NCBI RefSeq assembly: GCF_026213295.1
Contig: NC_079412.1
Span: 1,789,815 to 1,853,814 of the forward strand
Direction of reading: 5' to 3'
DNA from: Gadus chalcogrammus
Taxonomy: Eukaryota; Chordata; Actinopteri; Gadiformes; Gadidae
DNA length: 64,000 nucleotides
In this document: in pieces, positions 11,542 through 31,258 of the stretch
Layout of the letters: the number at the start of each line of letters is the position of its first letter
Position numbering within the stretch: the stretch's first letter is position 1
Notes under the pieces: model-generated
Databases searched by the model: none
The model's input: the letters and a program-made list of their open reading frames with translations, nothing else
Told to the model about the DNA's origin: nothing
Made by a program: the position numbers and the translations under genes

Positions 11542-11844
11542 TGTAACGGGTTCCAACGAGTCAGGACACAGTTCTTAGGAGAAATGGAGCGAACTCCTGT
11601 TTATTTCCCCTTCAGGCAAACAAACACAACGCACAAAAGGACAAAAGGACAACGTTCAATGTTCTTTCCGTCCGTCACTTGGTCATACGACGCTCTCTCT
11701 AGCTCGCAGAGAGCGTCTTCCTTCTCTCTCTCAACCCCTGACTGAAGGACAAACAGGCACATAAATACACACTTCCTGATTGGGTCAGATTGCAGACACC
11801 TGTCCGCAATCAGACCCCATCACCCCAGCAGACCCGGTGCTCCA
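11542..11844 (-). repeat. 3' LTR of Gmr1-like element
   Basis: On the plus strand this begins tgtaacgggttccaacgag and ends ggtgctcca. It matches 16047-16351 across its whole length. The stretch beside it (11845-11905) is C-rich on the plus strand, giving a purine-rich tract on the element's coding strand just before the 3' LTR. Confidence 0.88.
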
Positions 11845-11852
11845 TGCTCCCC

Positions 11853-14775
11853 ACACCGCCCGACACAGGCCGGGGACCCATCCGGCCGTAAACCTACTCC
11901 CCCCCCCCCGGGACGGGAGAGGAAGTCTGCCACGACCATCTGCGCCCCCGGCCTGTGGGCCACCCGGAAATTGAACGGCTGCAACGCGAGGTACCACCGG
12001 GTGATCCTCGCGTTGGCATCCTTCATCCGGTGGAGCCACTGGAGGGGGGCGTGGTCGGAGTTGAGGGTGAACTGGCGACCCAGCAGGTAGTAGCGAAGAG
12101 CACCGACCGCCCACCGGATGGCAAGACACTCCTTCTCTACCGTGCTGTACCGACCCTCGCGGCCCGACAGCTTGCGGCTAAGGTACAGCACCGGACGGTC
12201 GGTCCCCTCCACCTGCTGGGTCAGGAACGCGCCCAACCCCCTATCCGACGCGTCTGCCTGGACGGAGATAGGTAGAGCAAAATTAGGAGCACACAGGACT
12301 GCTTCCCCACAGAGGGCTGTTTTAATAGCCTCAAACGACACCTGGCATGGCTCCGACCACTGGACTGTATCTGGGGCCCTCTTCCGGGTGAGGTCGGTCA
12401 AGGGGCTGGCCAGGTCGGAGAAGTTCGGCACGAACTGCCGATAGTAACCCGCCAGCCCCAGGAACCGCCTCACCTCCTTCTTGGTCCCGGGTCGAGGCGG
12501 AGACCGCCGCGGTCTTACCGACCTGCGGCCAGACCTTCCCCCGCCCCAGGTGGAACCCCAGATACTGAATCTCCCTCCGCCCGATCACACACTTCTTCGG
12601 GTTGGCCGTGAGCCCCGCCCGTCTCAGCGACTGAAGGACGGCCGCCACCTCCTGCACATGCTGCCCCCACTCGTCACCATAGATGACGATGTCATCTATG
12701 TAGGCGGCAGCATATGCAGCATGAGGCCGTAACACACGGTCCATCAGTCGCTGAAACGTGGCCGGGGCCCCGAACAACCCGAACGGAAGCACCTTGAACT
12801 GGTAAAGACCGAGCGGAGTGGAGAACGCAGTTTTTTTCTCGGGCTGCTGGAGACAACGGAATCTGCCAGTAGCCCTTCGTGCAGTCCAGGGTCGTATAAT
12901 ACGTGGCCATGCCAAGCCGGTCCACTAGCTCATCGATCCGAGGCATTGGGTAGGCATCGAACTTTGACACCGCATTCACCCTACGGTAGTCGACACAGAA
13001 CCGGACAGACCCGTCCGGCTTCCCCACCAGCACGACGGGACTGCACCAGTCACTGTGGGACTCCTCGACGACGCCCAACTCTAACATTGCTGCCAATTCG
13101 CGCCGTACCCCGTCTTGCTTTTGGACGGGCAGCCTGTAGGGACGTGTCCGCACCGTTAACCCGGGTTGCGTCTCGATGTTGTGAGTTATTAACGGGGTGT
13201 GACCAGGCAGGGGCGAAAAGACGTCGGCGAACTGGAGCTGCAGACTGCCCACGTCCGCCGCCTGACTCCCCGACAGGTCCTCTCCTCGGCCAACCGGAGG
13301 GACAGGCCCCGGAGTAGGGACTTCCGGTCCGAACTCCTCTCCCTCCGGTAGTGTCGTGGCGAACGCGACCGGGACCACATCAATCCACCTTTTGAGCAGA
13401 TTGATGTGGTAGATCTGTCGGGAGTCGCCCCGGTCTGGCCGCACTACCTCGTAATCCACGTCCCCGACTCGCCGTGTGACCACAAAGGGACCTTGCCACT
13501 TTGCGAGTAATTTGGTGCTAGAGGTGGGCAGCAGAACGAGGACCTTCTCCCCCGGTGAAAGATCGCGTAATCTAGTCCCTCTGTCGTACAGGCGTTTCTG
13601 ATTCTCCTGGGCTTGGTGCAAATGCTCACGTGACATTACCCCGAGTGAGTGGAGCTTTGCACGCAAGTCCATGACGTACTGGATTTCGTTTTTACTGTCG
13701 CTGGACCCCTCCTCCCAGGTTTCTTTAATGAGGTCCAGGACGCCCCTGGGCCTGTGCCCATAGAGCAACTCGAATGGGGAAAACCCTGTGGAAGCCTGAG
13801 GAACTTCCCGCACCGCAAACAACAGAGGGTCTAGCCATTGATGCCAAATTCGAGCATCCTCCAGTACAAACTTCCGGATCATGGACTTTAACGTCCGGTT
13901 AAACCTCTCACACAAGCCGTCAGTGGCTGGGTGATAGACGCTTGTGCGGATGGCCTTGACCTTCAACAACCCGTAAAGTTCCTTCATCGTGCGTGACATG
14001 AAATTGGTGCCCTGGTCAGTGAGAATCTCTTTTGGGATTCCCACCCGCGATATGACATGAAACAACGCCTGCGCAACACTCTTCGCAGAGATATTGCGCA
14101 ACGGAATTGCTTCCGGGTATCGGGTTGCACGTCGATCAGGACTAACACAAATCGATAACCTTGTGCGGAACGTTCTAATGGCCCGATAATGTCCATGCCC
14201 ACGCGATCGAATGGGGCCTCCACCAGGGGAAGGGGTCGCAAGGGAGCCCTGGGAATGGCGGGGGGATGCACTAACTGGCACTCGGGGCAGGAGGGGCGCA
14301 CCACCTACGCACTTCCGCCCGAATCCCCGGCCAATAGAATCGAGCCATTATCCGGTTTAGTGTCTTCTCGTACCCCAAATGGCCCGCCATTGGGTTGTAA
14401 TGCGCCGCCTGGAAAATCATTTCCCGGCGGCTCCTGGGTACCAGCAACTGGGTAAAAATCTCCTCACTCTCGGTGTCACGACCCACCCGATGAAGCCTAT
14501 CCCTAACGACCACAAAGTGTGGGTAAGTCAGCACTGCGTCTGGCTGTACCCTCGAACCATCAATAGCAATCACTTGGGCGAAGGCTGAGCGTAAAGTAGC
14601 GTCACGAGACTGCTCGAGGGGGAAATCGTCCACCGGTGGGAAGCTCGGCGCTCGGACCTCGGGTTGAGAACCTCCCGCCTCCTCCCCCGATCCCTGATCA
14701 GCGTCGGACACCCTTGCATCGGCGCAGAACACAGCGCATGATCTACATGTCCCTATCTGTCGTGTCCGCACCCCG
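11853..14775 (-). pseudogene. pol of Gmr1-like element: integrase - RT - RNase H
   Basis: Order along the minus strand: HHCC zinc-binding region (AGHLGYEKTLNRIMARFYWP, about 14410-14340); integrase core with D, D and E residues (GMDIIGPLE, LTDQGTNF, SPFELLYG; about 14205-13770); GPY-type end (AKWQGPFVV, about 13515); RT fingers (FCVDYRRVN about 12995) and the catalytic YIDD at about 12695; RNase H (about 12285-11970) with VQADASDRGLGAFL and an SDHAPLQW motif. Frame changes occur near 14300, 12880 and 12470. One 529-residue open stretch runs from the integrase core straight into RT, which shows directly that integrase precedes RT. Confidence 0.88.
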
Positions 14776-15230
14776 TAGTCTCGCTAACCGCCCCTGGAAA
14801 CCCAGCCCAATCTAACCCTAGAATCAGGGGGTGTGTGAGGCTCAGACTAACCGCCGCCTTGACTCTATGCGTTTTCTCCCCATAACGAATTTCGATAGGG
14901 ACCAAGGGATACGTGTGAACATCCCCGTGTATACATCTCACCGAAACGCTCGATGCCTCTATCAATGCCTCGGATCGCACCAGGCGCTGATGGATCATGG
15001 TCTGCATACACCCCGAATCCAACAGCGCCTGGTACGTACCCCGCTGTATCCTCACCGGGATACGGTACGCCTCGCCGGGACCGTGGGGAAGAACCGGGGC
15101 ACCGGTGACGCGGACGACCTGGCCCACCTCCATCAACGGACCATCCCGCCGAAGGTGGCCCGGCCGCCAGCACGCCTCCCCTGCCGTCTTAGTGCCCGTC
15201 TGCGGGATGGGGTGGGAAGGTGCACTATGT
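14753..15230 (-). pseudogene. Aspartic protease region of Gmr1-like element
   Basis: The minus-strand frame contains the retropepsin-type active-site motif ALLDSGCMQTMIH (about 15035-14997) and the downstream ILGLDWAGF flap/C-terminal motif near 14810. Asp-Ser-Gly in place of Asp-Thr-Gly is common in retrotransposon proteases. It lies between gag and integrase. Confidence 0.75.
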
Positions 15231-16036
15231 GCCTGCTCGTGACTGGGACCCCCCCCCCCATCTCGCCCTCGTCCCCGGGGTGGGCCTGTCCCGCTGCAGG
15301 GCTGCTGCACCGGTCCGCGGGCTCGGGATCGGTCGTCGGTCTGACAGAGGGGGAGCCAGGTGGCCCTCCGCGAAGTTGACGGCCGCCGAGAGGCTCCCGG
15401 GCTGGTGGTACCGGACCCAGGTTGATGTTCTGGTTGGAAGCCCCTCAACGAACCTCTCCAGGGCCACCTGCTCCACTATGTCTTCCGGTGTGTTTTGTTC
15501 CGGGTCCAGCCACTCCTCGCCTGGTCCCGCAGCTGCTGGGCGTAGGTGAAGGCCCGGTCGCCGTCGGTGAACGCCAGGGCCCGGAACCGCCGGCGATATT
15601 CCTCCGGGTTTAGGCCCAACCGGTCCCGGATAGCCCTGGCGACGATGTTGAAGTCGTTCTGGGCCGCCGCTGGTAGACTGTGGGCCGCGAGCTGGGCCTC
15701 TCCCGTCAGCAGAGGCAGGAGACGGTGTGCCCACTCCTGCGGCGGCCACTCTGAGACCTCGGCCACCCCACGGAAGGTCTCCAGAAAGGCCTCTGGGTCG
15801 TCAGCCTCCCCCATTTTGGGGATATATATTTGTTTGCCCGGTCGGGCTACCCCGCCGCGTTTTCCGGAGCCGAGTAGCTCCCGCATGGCCTCCCGGTCGG
15901 CGGCCAAGGAGCGGGCCAGCTCCACCAGGACCTCGTTCTGAGCCTGCTGTAGCTGGGTCTGTAGCTCTGCTGTTTGCGCCAGGTGTCCGAGGACACTGGC
16001 CAATGGCGATTGTTCCATTCTTGACTCGCCCCACAT
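15230..16036 (-). pseudogene. gag of Gmr1-like element (SCAN-like capsid region), frameshifted
   Basis: Opens at 16036 (MWGESRMEQSPLASVLGH). A coiled, Gln/Leu-rich N-terminus is followed by a capsid-like segment (IPKMGEADDPEAFLETFRGV and EWAHRLLPLLTGEAQ). A frameshift near 15510 moves the C-terminal half, with ALERFVEGLPTRTSTWVR, into another frame. The final helices resemble the SCAN domain, which is known to derive from gag of Gmr1-like elements. No CCHC zinc knuckle was confirmed. Confidence 0.75.
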
Positions 16037-16046
16037 TGGGCTCCAC

Positions 16047-16351
16047 TGTAACGGGTTTCAACGAGTCAGGACACAGTTCTTAGGAGAAATGGAGCGAACT
16101 CCTGTTTATTTCCCCTTCAGGCAAACAAACACAACGCACAAAAGGACAAAAGGACAACGTTCAATGTTCTTTCCGTCCGTCACTTGTTCATACGACGCTC
16201 TCTCTAGCTCGCAGAGAGCGTCTTCCTTCTCTCTCTCTCAACCCCTGACTGAAAGACAAGCAGGCACATAAATACACACTTCCTGATTGGGTCAGATTGC
16301 AGACACCTGTCCGCAATCAGACCCCATTACCCCAGAAGACCCGGTGCTCCA
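16047..16351 (-). repeat. 5' LTR of Gmr1-like element
   Basis: Near-identical to 11542-11844. On the element's coding strand it ends CGTTACA and is followed directly by GTGGAGCCCAATGTGGGG, the expected position of a tRNA primer-binding site. The tRNA was not identified. Confidence 0.88.
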
Positions 16352-16359
16352 TGCTCCCC

Positions 16360-17640
16360 CTGCAGGCCAGACGCCTCCCCACCTCCACACAGTGTTTCTC
16401 CGATTTTTCCACGCGGCAAAGGAGCTGCCGTCAATTGTGTTGTTTTTGTCGTAAACTAGGGTCCGATGGTTAAAAAATAGACCGATATTCCAAGGTATCC
16501 TTAAAAGGCAGCTTCGATGTTTTCTGCAGTTTAGACTTCTTCTACCTATTTTTTAAATCAAAACACGAAGCTCATTGATTTAACGAGGCAGGGTTATTTG
16601 AAACGATTTATTAAATAAATATTTGTGAGAGGTGATTTCCTTCTCCTGAGTTTGCTTCCTATTTATGTCTAGTGTACACCCCTACTGTCCACATGCATCC
16701 CCCCATCCTCCCCATATGGATTTGGAGAATTGTTGCCACGTCCCAGTGGTGGAGGTATCATATATATGAAAGAGGGCATTCAATTATACTACAATGATCA
16801 ATTAGGAGGCCGAAGCCCTAAAGGAAGTGATGCAATAGGTGACTGAGTCGACAACATTTCAGTAAGCTGTACCTTGGGGTCTCTTATATATCAAAGGGGG
16901 TCTCAAAGGACGCATACGCTTCAACCTGTGGCTCCAGCCCTACAGGAAATGACTCAGCAAGTGCTCCATCTCGTTGCACCTCACCCAGCGGCTCGCTTGC
17001 AAGATTTTGGCCTGAAGTCCTTTCCAGACCAACACCCTAGCCATCCAACATGCAAATCTGACATGCATATCATGCATATCTGGCCTCTCTTTAGCAATGA
17101 CAAAAAGTTATGTGAGAAATACACATTAACTTTTTGTTATCTCATAAGCGGCGTGGTGCCGGCTCCTTTTGAGATTAATGATATTTAAATTATTATGACC
17201 ATGAAGTCTTTATTTGCATGGGTTTACATTTCGTTCTGTGTAGCATGGAAAAATCGGAGAAACACTCCCATTCAGAATGCATTGGTTTACATTTCGTTCT
17301 TTTTGAGGAGGTGCTTCAACGATGCTTATTTTTCTGCAATAATCCAAAATCCATAAATAAAGTTACACTTTTATTAACGATCCCACGCACAGTTTTATAA
17401 ATTAGACCCCAGGAGAGTGAACGCGCCTTCTTTCCCAGAGCCACAGGAAGAGACGCCTCTTTCTTTGGCCCTCCCACTTTCTCGAAAGCTACACAAAAAA
17501 CTAGACACAATTCGACCTATTGACTCACATTGATTTGATCCATGCAACACACATATGGTATTTCTGCAGCATTGTCTCTAGTTGGTTTAATTCATGTTAA
17601 TGTTTGTTACCATGTGACGGACAGAGTCGGAATACAGTTC
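16360..17640. other. Intergenic, repeat-derived, no gene seen
   Basis: Contains the 17270-17352 inverted repeat partner and several AT-rich tracts. The longest open frame (16874-17188) has no recognisable motif and no splice context. No host gene is supported. Confidence 0.5.
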
Positions 17641-17651
17641 TCTATTCATGC

Positions 17652-17657
17652 TTTATT
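17652..17657 (-). terminator. Candidate polyadenylation signal for chitinase-like gene A
   Basis: AATAAA on the minus strand, about 130 bp beyond the stop of gene A at 17786. Confidence 0.55.
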
Positions 17658-17785
17658 TGTGTGGAAAACATTACATTAATGCGAAATGGATTACTTCACA
17701 ACAGTTCCCAGACACGAACGATCTCCTGTCCGCTGTGAGAAGGGACAAATCCCTGGTCCATGCACCATCACCCACAAATACAGAT

Positions 17786-23096
<5,311 letters not shown>

Positions 23097-23213
23097 GGTA
23101 GTAGTCCTTTGCTAATCCACATTTGAAGCACTTGGGGCATATGGACTCCCATTGTTTGGCCTGTCTAGGCGTGTGTGAGGAGAGATGGAGCGGGAGGGAA
23201 AGTTATACGTGGT

Positions 23214-24570
23214 GTCACGAGCCCTCGGGTTACCGATGGTCACCCCAGACGACACAGACTGAGCCCAACGTCCACTCAACAGACCCAAAAATAGAGAGAG
23301 CAGGTGATCTTTTGTAAAGGTTTATTGAATAGTGAGATATTCATAGCCCTTTGGGTTAGGTTTGCTCAACAGAAACTGACATGTAAGTGACGGAAACATC
23401 AAAATAAGTTATTTATGTGCATGTGATATTAGAATTTACCATGGTTGTCTCAAAATTAAAATTATTAAATTTAAGTTATCTATGAGAGAAATTACGTCTG
23501 AAATTGATTGAATAACAATTACTTTTGAATATTTCTCCACAAACGGGTGAAGGAACCACTTATTGTGGCTACTGCTGAAAAACAAGAAATTACGTAACAA
23601 ACACTCCAGGGTGTGCATCAGAGGATCAGGATTAGGAAAGCTATCAAGTTTAAGACTGTGACTTTCCACACAAAGCCCCTGGGATGAGACTCAAAACTTC
23701 TGCCGAACCTGAACCTGCGGTTCCTATCATGTGATGATATAATGGCGATGACGTAGCGCTTGACACCTCAACACAAAGAAGATGCCCTGCCATAATTGCT
23801 TTACCACATAGGCACAATTGCAGTCAAATTGTAAATGTGGAAAAGTTAATTTAGTTCCTTCCATACAGTAACACCCAATATCTTGAGTAAGTACATTTTT
23901 GTAAATTTTCTGCAACATAATTCATGATTCCATGGCATATGAATACTTTTCTTTGTACTTGCTGAAAGAATAGGCTGTTTGACACTAAATCTCAAACCAC
24001 CCATATCAGCAATACGTAGCATTTCAACTTTCTGTTTGCTAAAATTCGTGGAAGACACAATTTCTTTGGCTAAATTAGCTTTTATTTCGTTCAGTGAATG
24101 TATATGTTTATGTTTATCTCTGTGTTTTTGAAGGTTGAACCTTAACATCCTGGAAGTTTAGGTACATCTTTGCCTCGGCAAAAAGTTGATGGTTGATTTT
24201 GTTTTATCACATATTTTTTTTTAATTATTGTCAAAGTAGTCCAGGCTCGTAAATAGATAATTTGCAAAAGTCTTCAAAACTTTATTTTTTAAGACTGCAA
24301 AAAAAAAAGGATAAATGAATTGGAAAGAGGTGGAACTTGGTCACTAGAACGATCCACCAAGGGGCGCTTTGGGATCACTTGGTGAACATCTCCAGTCTCT
24401 CAACGGTTCCAGTGAGTCTGTTTCTATTCCCAAGCTCTGGTTTCAACAGGTCCTGGTCGGACCTCAACTGAGCAAATGTTCTAGTTCCTACTGATTGAAA
24501 TGTATGCGTTCCACAAATCAGGCATCATGCCATCAAATCTTTCAGGCAAATCCAACTGATCGAACAACAT
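23214..24570. other. Intergenic between genes A and B; possible LTR remnant
   Basis: The segment starting tgtcacgagccctcgggtta at 23214 shares its first eight bases with the solo LTR at 30767, but a matching right end was not found. The remainder is AT-rich with short meaningless frames. No gene is supported. Confidence 0.3.
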
Positions 24571-24586
24571 GCAGGAAAATATTGCT

Positions 24587-24592
24587 TTTATT
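24587..24592 (-). terminator. Polyadenylation signal of gene B
   Basis: AATAAA on the minus strand, 22 bp past the stop codon at 24614. Confidence 0.7.
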
Positions 24593-24613
24593 TCTTTGTT
24601 GTTGGTCTATAAA

Positions 24614-27222
<2,609 letters not shown>

Positions 27223-27532
27223 CTCAATTCCAAAGGTCACACTTATAAACTAAAGGAAAATAAAAGAGAATAAGTTTATCATGTGGCATCATCATGTTTG
27301 CAGCCATAGTTTTAGATTATTTTATTTTTTTCTAGAAGTTGTTTCACATCCAAAACAAAAGAGAGCAACATTGCCGATCCAGGTTAGAAAATGCTAAAAC
27401 AGCAACAAATAATAATTTAATCACTTTAACTTTTCAATTAATGATTAATAATCTGGTTGGCCTTTCAATGCCAACCACCTTGTTACCTTACCAGGAGAAC
27501 CAGAGAGCTAATGAACACTATTCAAGTAGCTC

Positions 27533-27540
27533 TATTTATA
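27533..27540 (-). promoter_or_regulatory. TATA box of gene B
   Basis: TATAAATA on the minus strand, about 310 bp upstream of the start codon. About 30 bp downstream a short untranslated exon ends at a donor TCTCCTG/GTAAGG (27492), and the coding exon with ATG follows after an intron. Gene C has the same arrangement. Confidence 0.6.
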
Positions 27541-28062
27541 CCTGGGAGTATGTGTCAATGTGAAGACACCTTGTTAACAAGGTTGGGTTTTGTGTTTATC
27601 ATGTAAAGACCACATGGGTTAAGAAAGTCGATAAAAAGCAGATAAACAACGTCTGCTGTGATAAGTTCTTCACCAAAGCGGTTGATTCATTAACGTCCTG
27701 TACAGCGCAACATATTTGTCCACATGTGAGCTGTTTTACATTGATTTGTGCTGGGTTCTTTTTCTTCTTCATGTAAATAATGTAGTGATAATGGGAAGAT
27801 GTGTGAAAAGGTGACCCTTTCTTAGGTTTGAGTAATAGCTACCAAGCAACATAACACATCTGAAACCTTGATTTTTTCTGATGTACTTAAATTTCACTGC
27901 ACTTTTGAGACATCATATGTGCACTAATAACCAGCTTCAATCATCAGGTCACAACAGAGTTGTATAATGGTTTGTTTGTGTAATTCTGTTATGATCTAGC
28001 TATAATTAGAGGAAACTCTGTCTGTCTGTATGTCTGTCCTTTCAATTTTCCGACTTGACGGC

Positions 28063-28307
28063 TGAACTGCTCAGAACTCAAGGAAGAATGCTGGCGTACG
28101 TGAAGTGGTTTGGATGAGCAGTTAGAAGAAGCTGAAACATTGATAGCGAATCCAAACAAATACTCGCTGTTGCTCTATAAATGGGTCAAGCTATAGAATC
28201 ATTGGAGCTGTCCTTGCTATCTACAATATCTAGTACTGCAGGTTATAAATGGGTCAAGCCATAGAAATCATTAGAGATGTCCTTTCTGTGTACCATATCT
28301 ACTACAG
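28063..28307. repeat. 245-bp direct duplication, copy 1
   Basis: Aligns without any gap to 28929-29173 (constant offset of 866 bp) with about two substitutions. It includes two units of a 67-69-bp tandem repeat (tataaatgggtcaagc...). It lies upstream of gene B. Confidence 0.9.
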
Positions 28308-28450
28308 CAGGTTATTAATGGGTCAATCTTTATGAATCATTAGAGATGTCTTAGTTGTCTACCATATATACTACAGCAGGTTATGAATGGATCAAGCTAT
28401 AGGTATCATTAGAGATGTCCTTGCCATCTACCATCTATACTAAAGCAGGT
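28170..28450. repeat. 67-69-bp tandem repeat, four units
   Basis: Units start near 28182, 28249, 28317 and 28386, each with 'atgggtcaagc(c/t)ata' then 'atcattagagatgtcctt' and 'ctaccatat.tactacagcag'. A further diverged copy is at 30423-30540, which also shares the following 'gagccgtgtc' segment. Confidence 0.8.
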
Positions 28451-28928
28451 TATTACTCAATTGTGGGAGCCGTGTCACTTATACTGCTGACTATCTTATC
28501 TGCTTCAGAACATGACCTGAATAAACTGAACCTCAAACACACCTTAGACGATTAGGATTAACTGTAGAAGTTGCTCCTGTGTGCTTCCCTATGGTATTCC
28601 TGGCAACCCTTAAACACTATAGGTTACTCAAAAGGGTGGAATTCAACTCCTCACGTGAAACATGCCTACGTGGATCGGGTTTGTTACAACTGGATCAGGT
28701 TTTCATTTAATTATTATTGTGGTATGTTATTATCCTAAATGCAAATAAAATATGAATCATATCAAAGAATTGTAGAAACAAGTCCTGGCCATTCATTGGG
28801 AAGGCAAACACACCGACCTGAGTCATTCACACCCCAACAAAGTTACAATGCTCACAAATATAAAACAACAAATGTCTCCGTATCTGGAAACTAACTTGAT
28901 GAAAATTCAGAGAGAGCCAAAATATTGT

Positions 28929-29173
28929 TGAATTGCTCAGAACTCAAGGAAGAATGCTGGCGTGCGTGAAGTGGTTTGGATGAGCAGTTAGAAGAAGCTG
29001 AAACATTGATAGCGAATCCAAACAAATACTCGCTGTTGCTCTATAAATGGGTCAAGCTATAGAATCATTGGAGCTGTCCTTGCTATCTACAATATCTAGT
29101 ACTGCAGGTTATAAATGGGTCAAGCCATAGAAATCATTAGAGATGTCCTTTCTGTGTACCATATCTACTACAG
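28929..29173. repeat. 245-bp direct duplication, copy 2
   Basis: Near-identical copy of 28063-28307. The absence of gaps indicates a recent event. Confidence 0.9.
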
Positions 29174-30762
29174 ATATGAAGTTATTAAGAAGTTATTCAA
29201 CATATAATACTTTCAATACATTTAGACATAATTGAGCATGAGCAATTTAGACGCTTTGATTTGTTGTATTTGATCGTTCAGATTTATGTGAGCAGGTTAC
29301 AGGGAAGACTAGTTCACAGTGTTCGGAGCTGGCTTATCACGTATGAATACAAACGCAAGCGTTGGACACAGTAATGTAAAGTCAGAGAGATGGAGGGGGG
29401 GGGGGGGGGGGTGGGGGGCGTTTGCATAAAAGAACATAGTTTACATTTTCTGTCAATATTTGTGACATAATGTTTCATCATTATCAGCTAAATGACCGGT
29501 CTAATCAACACACAACACATGAGAGATATTTCCCAATAATACAAATGGCTATTGCTTAATAGATAATTTCCTGAAAAAAACAAACAAGCAGTTCTGCTTG
29601 TTGCGTATGAAGAAAAAACGTATCTGTAGCAGTTGGGCCAGTTGGGATTGGCCCGCTCTGGGCTTCAGAAGCTTGGCTCCACCCACCCACCACACATGAA
29701 GAGGTCCCAACGCCCAACCTGACACACTCAGTGGGGCAAGGTGCAGCTCCAAAGACCCAATGGCAGGAAGACGAGATCCTGAGAAGGGCAGAGAGATCCC
29801 TCTTTGAGCGTTGGCAAAAAGTGCAACAGGTGCTGGAAGACATACTATAGTAGTAGGTCAGCATTACTTTTAATTAGCATAAACAAAGCATCATGCCATA
29901 CATTAAGATCAATATGTGAAAATAATTACATATTGTTCTGAATGACCAAAAAAATTATTATAATAAAATAACGAATCAAGAATTAATACAAAATGTGTAA
30001 TATTCTGATCGGAGTAGGCCCTGAGTTGGAGCCCTATAGGTGTGAGTGTTTCTGTATAGTTATTCTATCGAACAAGAGAAAGTCAGATTTTCTTTACAAA
30101 TATCAGCAAAACATTTCCCTGCCAGCTTAACGATAATACCCAACAAAACATTATAGGTTATTTAGCTTATCTAAATAGTGATGTAGAGATGGGAGAACAG
30201 TAATTTAATATATATTTATATATAGCATATTTATAGCATTTCCTATAGATGATTTAATCATCAGGTCACATGTCAACTTATCAGGTAGAATAATTCCTTC
30301 TTTGATATACTTGTTCTTTTCAGATTGCCAACTTTCGTGTGAACTATTGAGCTGCCAATGATCTGCTTGGCATTGTCCTTGATAAGGATTTATCCTATGC
30401 AAAGCACTTTCATGCGGTAGCATCATAAATGGGTCAAGCTATGAATGATAAGGAGAAGTTCTTGCTGTGTTTCATCTGTCATACTGCAGGCTGTAAGAGC
30501 CGTGTCTCTTCGAGTGCTGACATCTTATCAACATCACAACTTAGAGCTCATCAGAGAGCACCTATAAATATTACGATTTAGCATTACGGTTCAAAGTAGT
30601 TAGTGCATCATTATACGTACAAACCAGTATTTGATACATAAATACCTGTGGCTGCTTTGTTCTTGATTATGAAACAATTAGCTACCATAGATCTTGCTTC
30701 CTTTTACAGAACTCACCACAGAAATGTTAATGTGCATATATATAATTATGTAATATAAATGC
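29174..30762. other. Intergenic between genes B and C, no gene seen
   Basis: AT-rich sequence with a poly-G tract at about 29395-29411, and a diverged copy of the upstream tandem unit at 30423-30540. No coding exon or conserved motif is recognised. Confidence 0.5.
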
Positions 30763-30766
30763 ATAC

Positions 30767-31254
30767 TGTCACGATCCTACTGTTGGGTAAGGTTAAGCTG
30801 GTTGGTAACTGGTGGTCATGGTAACGGTGGGAGTTGCTCCCTTGATTGGTTGATTGTGGTCACCTGGGGGATCCAAGATGGGGGATGTACACAGCATGGT
30901 GGCCAGTGGTTACACCACAGCAGGATAAGTCTTTGTAAAGCCATTCACCCATATGCCAGTACACACCAGAGCTAAGGAGTCCAACGGGGGAACGTGACTG
31001 CCCCTTCACCGTCTTTGTTTTTCAAGTGTTTGTCTAAGTATGTAAAACAATAACTGAACGAGACAGCTACCGTTCACCCCAACGCTTGGGCTATCTCCAT
31101 AGCAAGAGAGAGAAGGACCAGCGCTCACCAGAAACCCAGGTGAGTCACTACACACGTGCCCCGGAAGCTAGTTGTTGTGGTTATACCACTTATGTGTCTC
31201 GACTCCTGCCTAGACAGAGAGCCGGTTTCCCTAGATACCAGTGGGGTCGTGACA
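30767..31254. mobile_element. Solo LTR (488 bp)
   Basis: Begins TGTCACGATCC and ends GGTCGTGACA, giving short inverted TG...CA termini. It is flanked by a perfect 4-bp duplication atac (30763-30766 and 31255-31258). No internal coding region is present. The family is not identified, and a short-TIR DNA element cannot be fully excluded. Confidence 0.72.
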
Positions 31255-31258
31255 ATAC

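Larger units (their letters stand above)
11542..16351 (-). mobile_element. Gmr1-like Ty3/gypsy LTR retrotransposon (minus strand)
   Basis: A 4.8-kb element with LTRs at 11542-11844 and 16047-16351 that differ by roughly six substitutions and a 2-bp CT slippage, about 98% identical. Read on the minus strand the order is LTR, gag, protease, integrase, reverse transcriptase, RNase H, LTR. Integrase upstream of RT is the reverse of normal gypsy order and is the defining feature of the Gmr1 group (a deuterostome lineage named from Atlantic cod). Frameshifts interrupt gag and pol, so the copy is unlikely to be autonomous. The target duplication could not be resolved because both LTR outer ends sit next to C-rich tracts. 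Confidence 0.9.

Noticed and set aside
14831..15379. 182-residue plus-strand open frame and several similar ones in 12-16 kb
   Set aside because: Antisense to gag/protease of the gypsy element in GC-rich sequence; no motifs.
16352..16375. Target-site duplication of the gypsy element
   Set aside because: The candidate flanks (ggcagtg on the left, cctgcagg on the right) do not match convincingly, and C-rich sequence blurs the LTR edge.
28170..28450. Tandem units considered as a CRISPR-like array
   Set aside because: The genome is eukaryotic and the units are contiguous diverged repeats without unique spacers.
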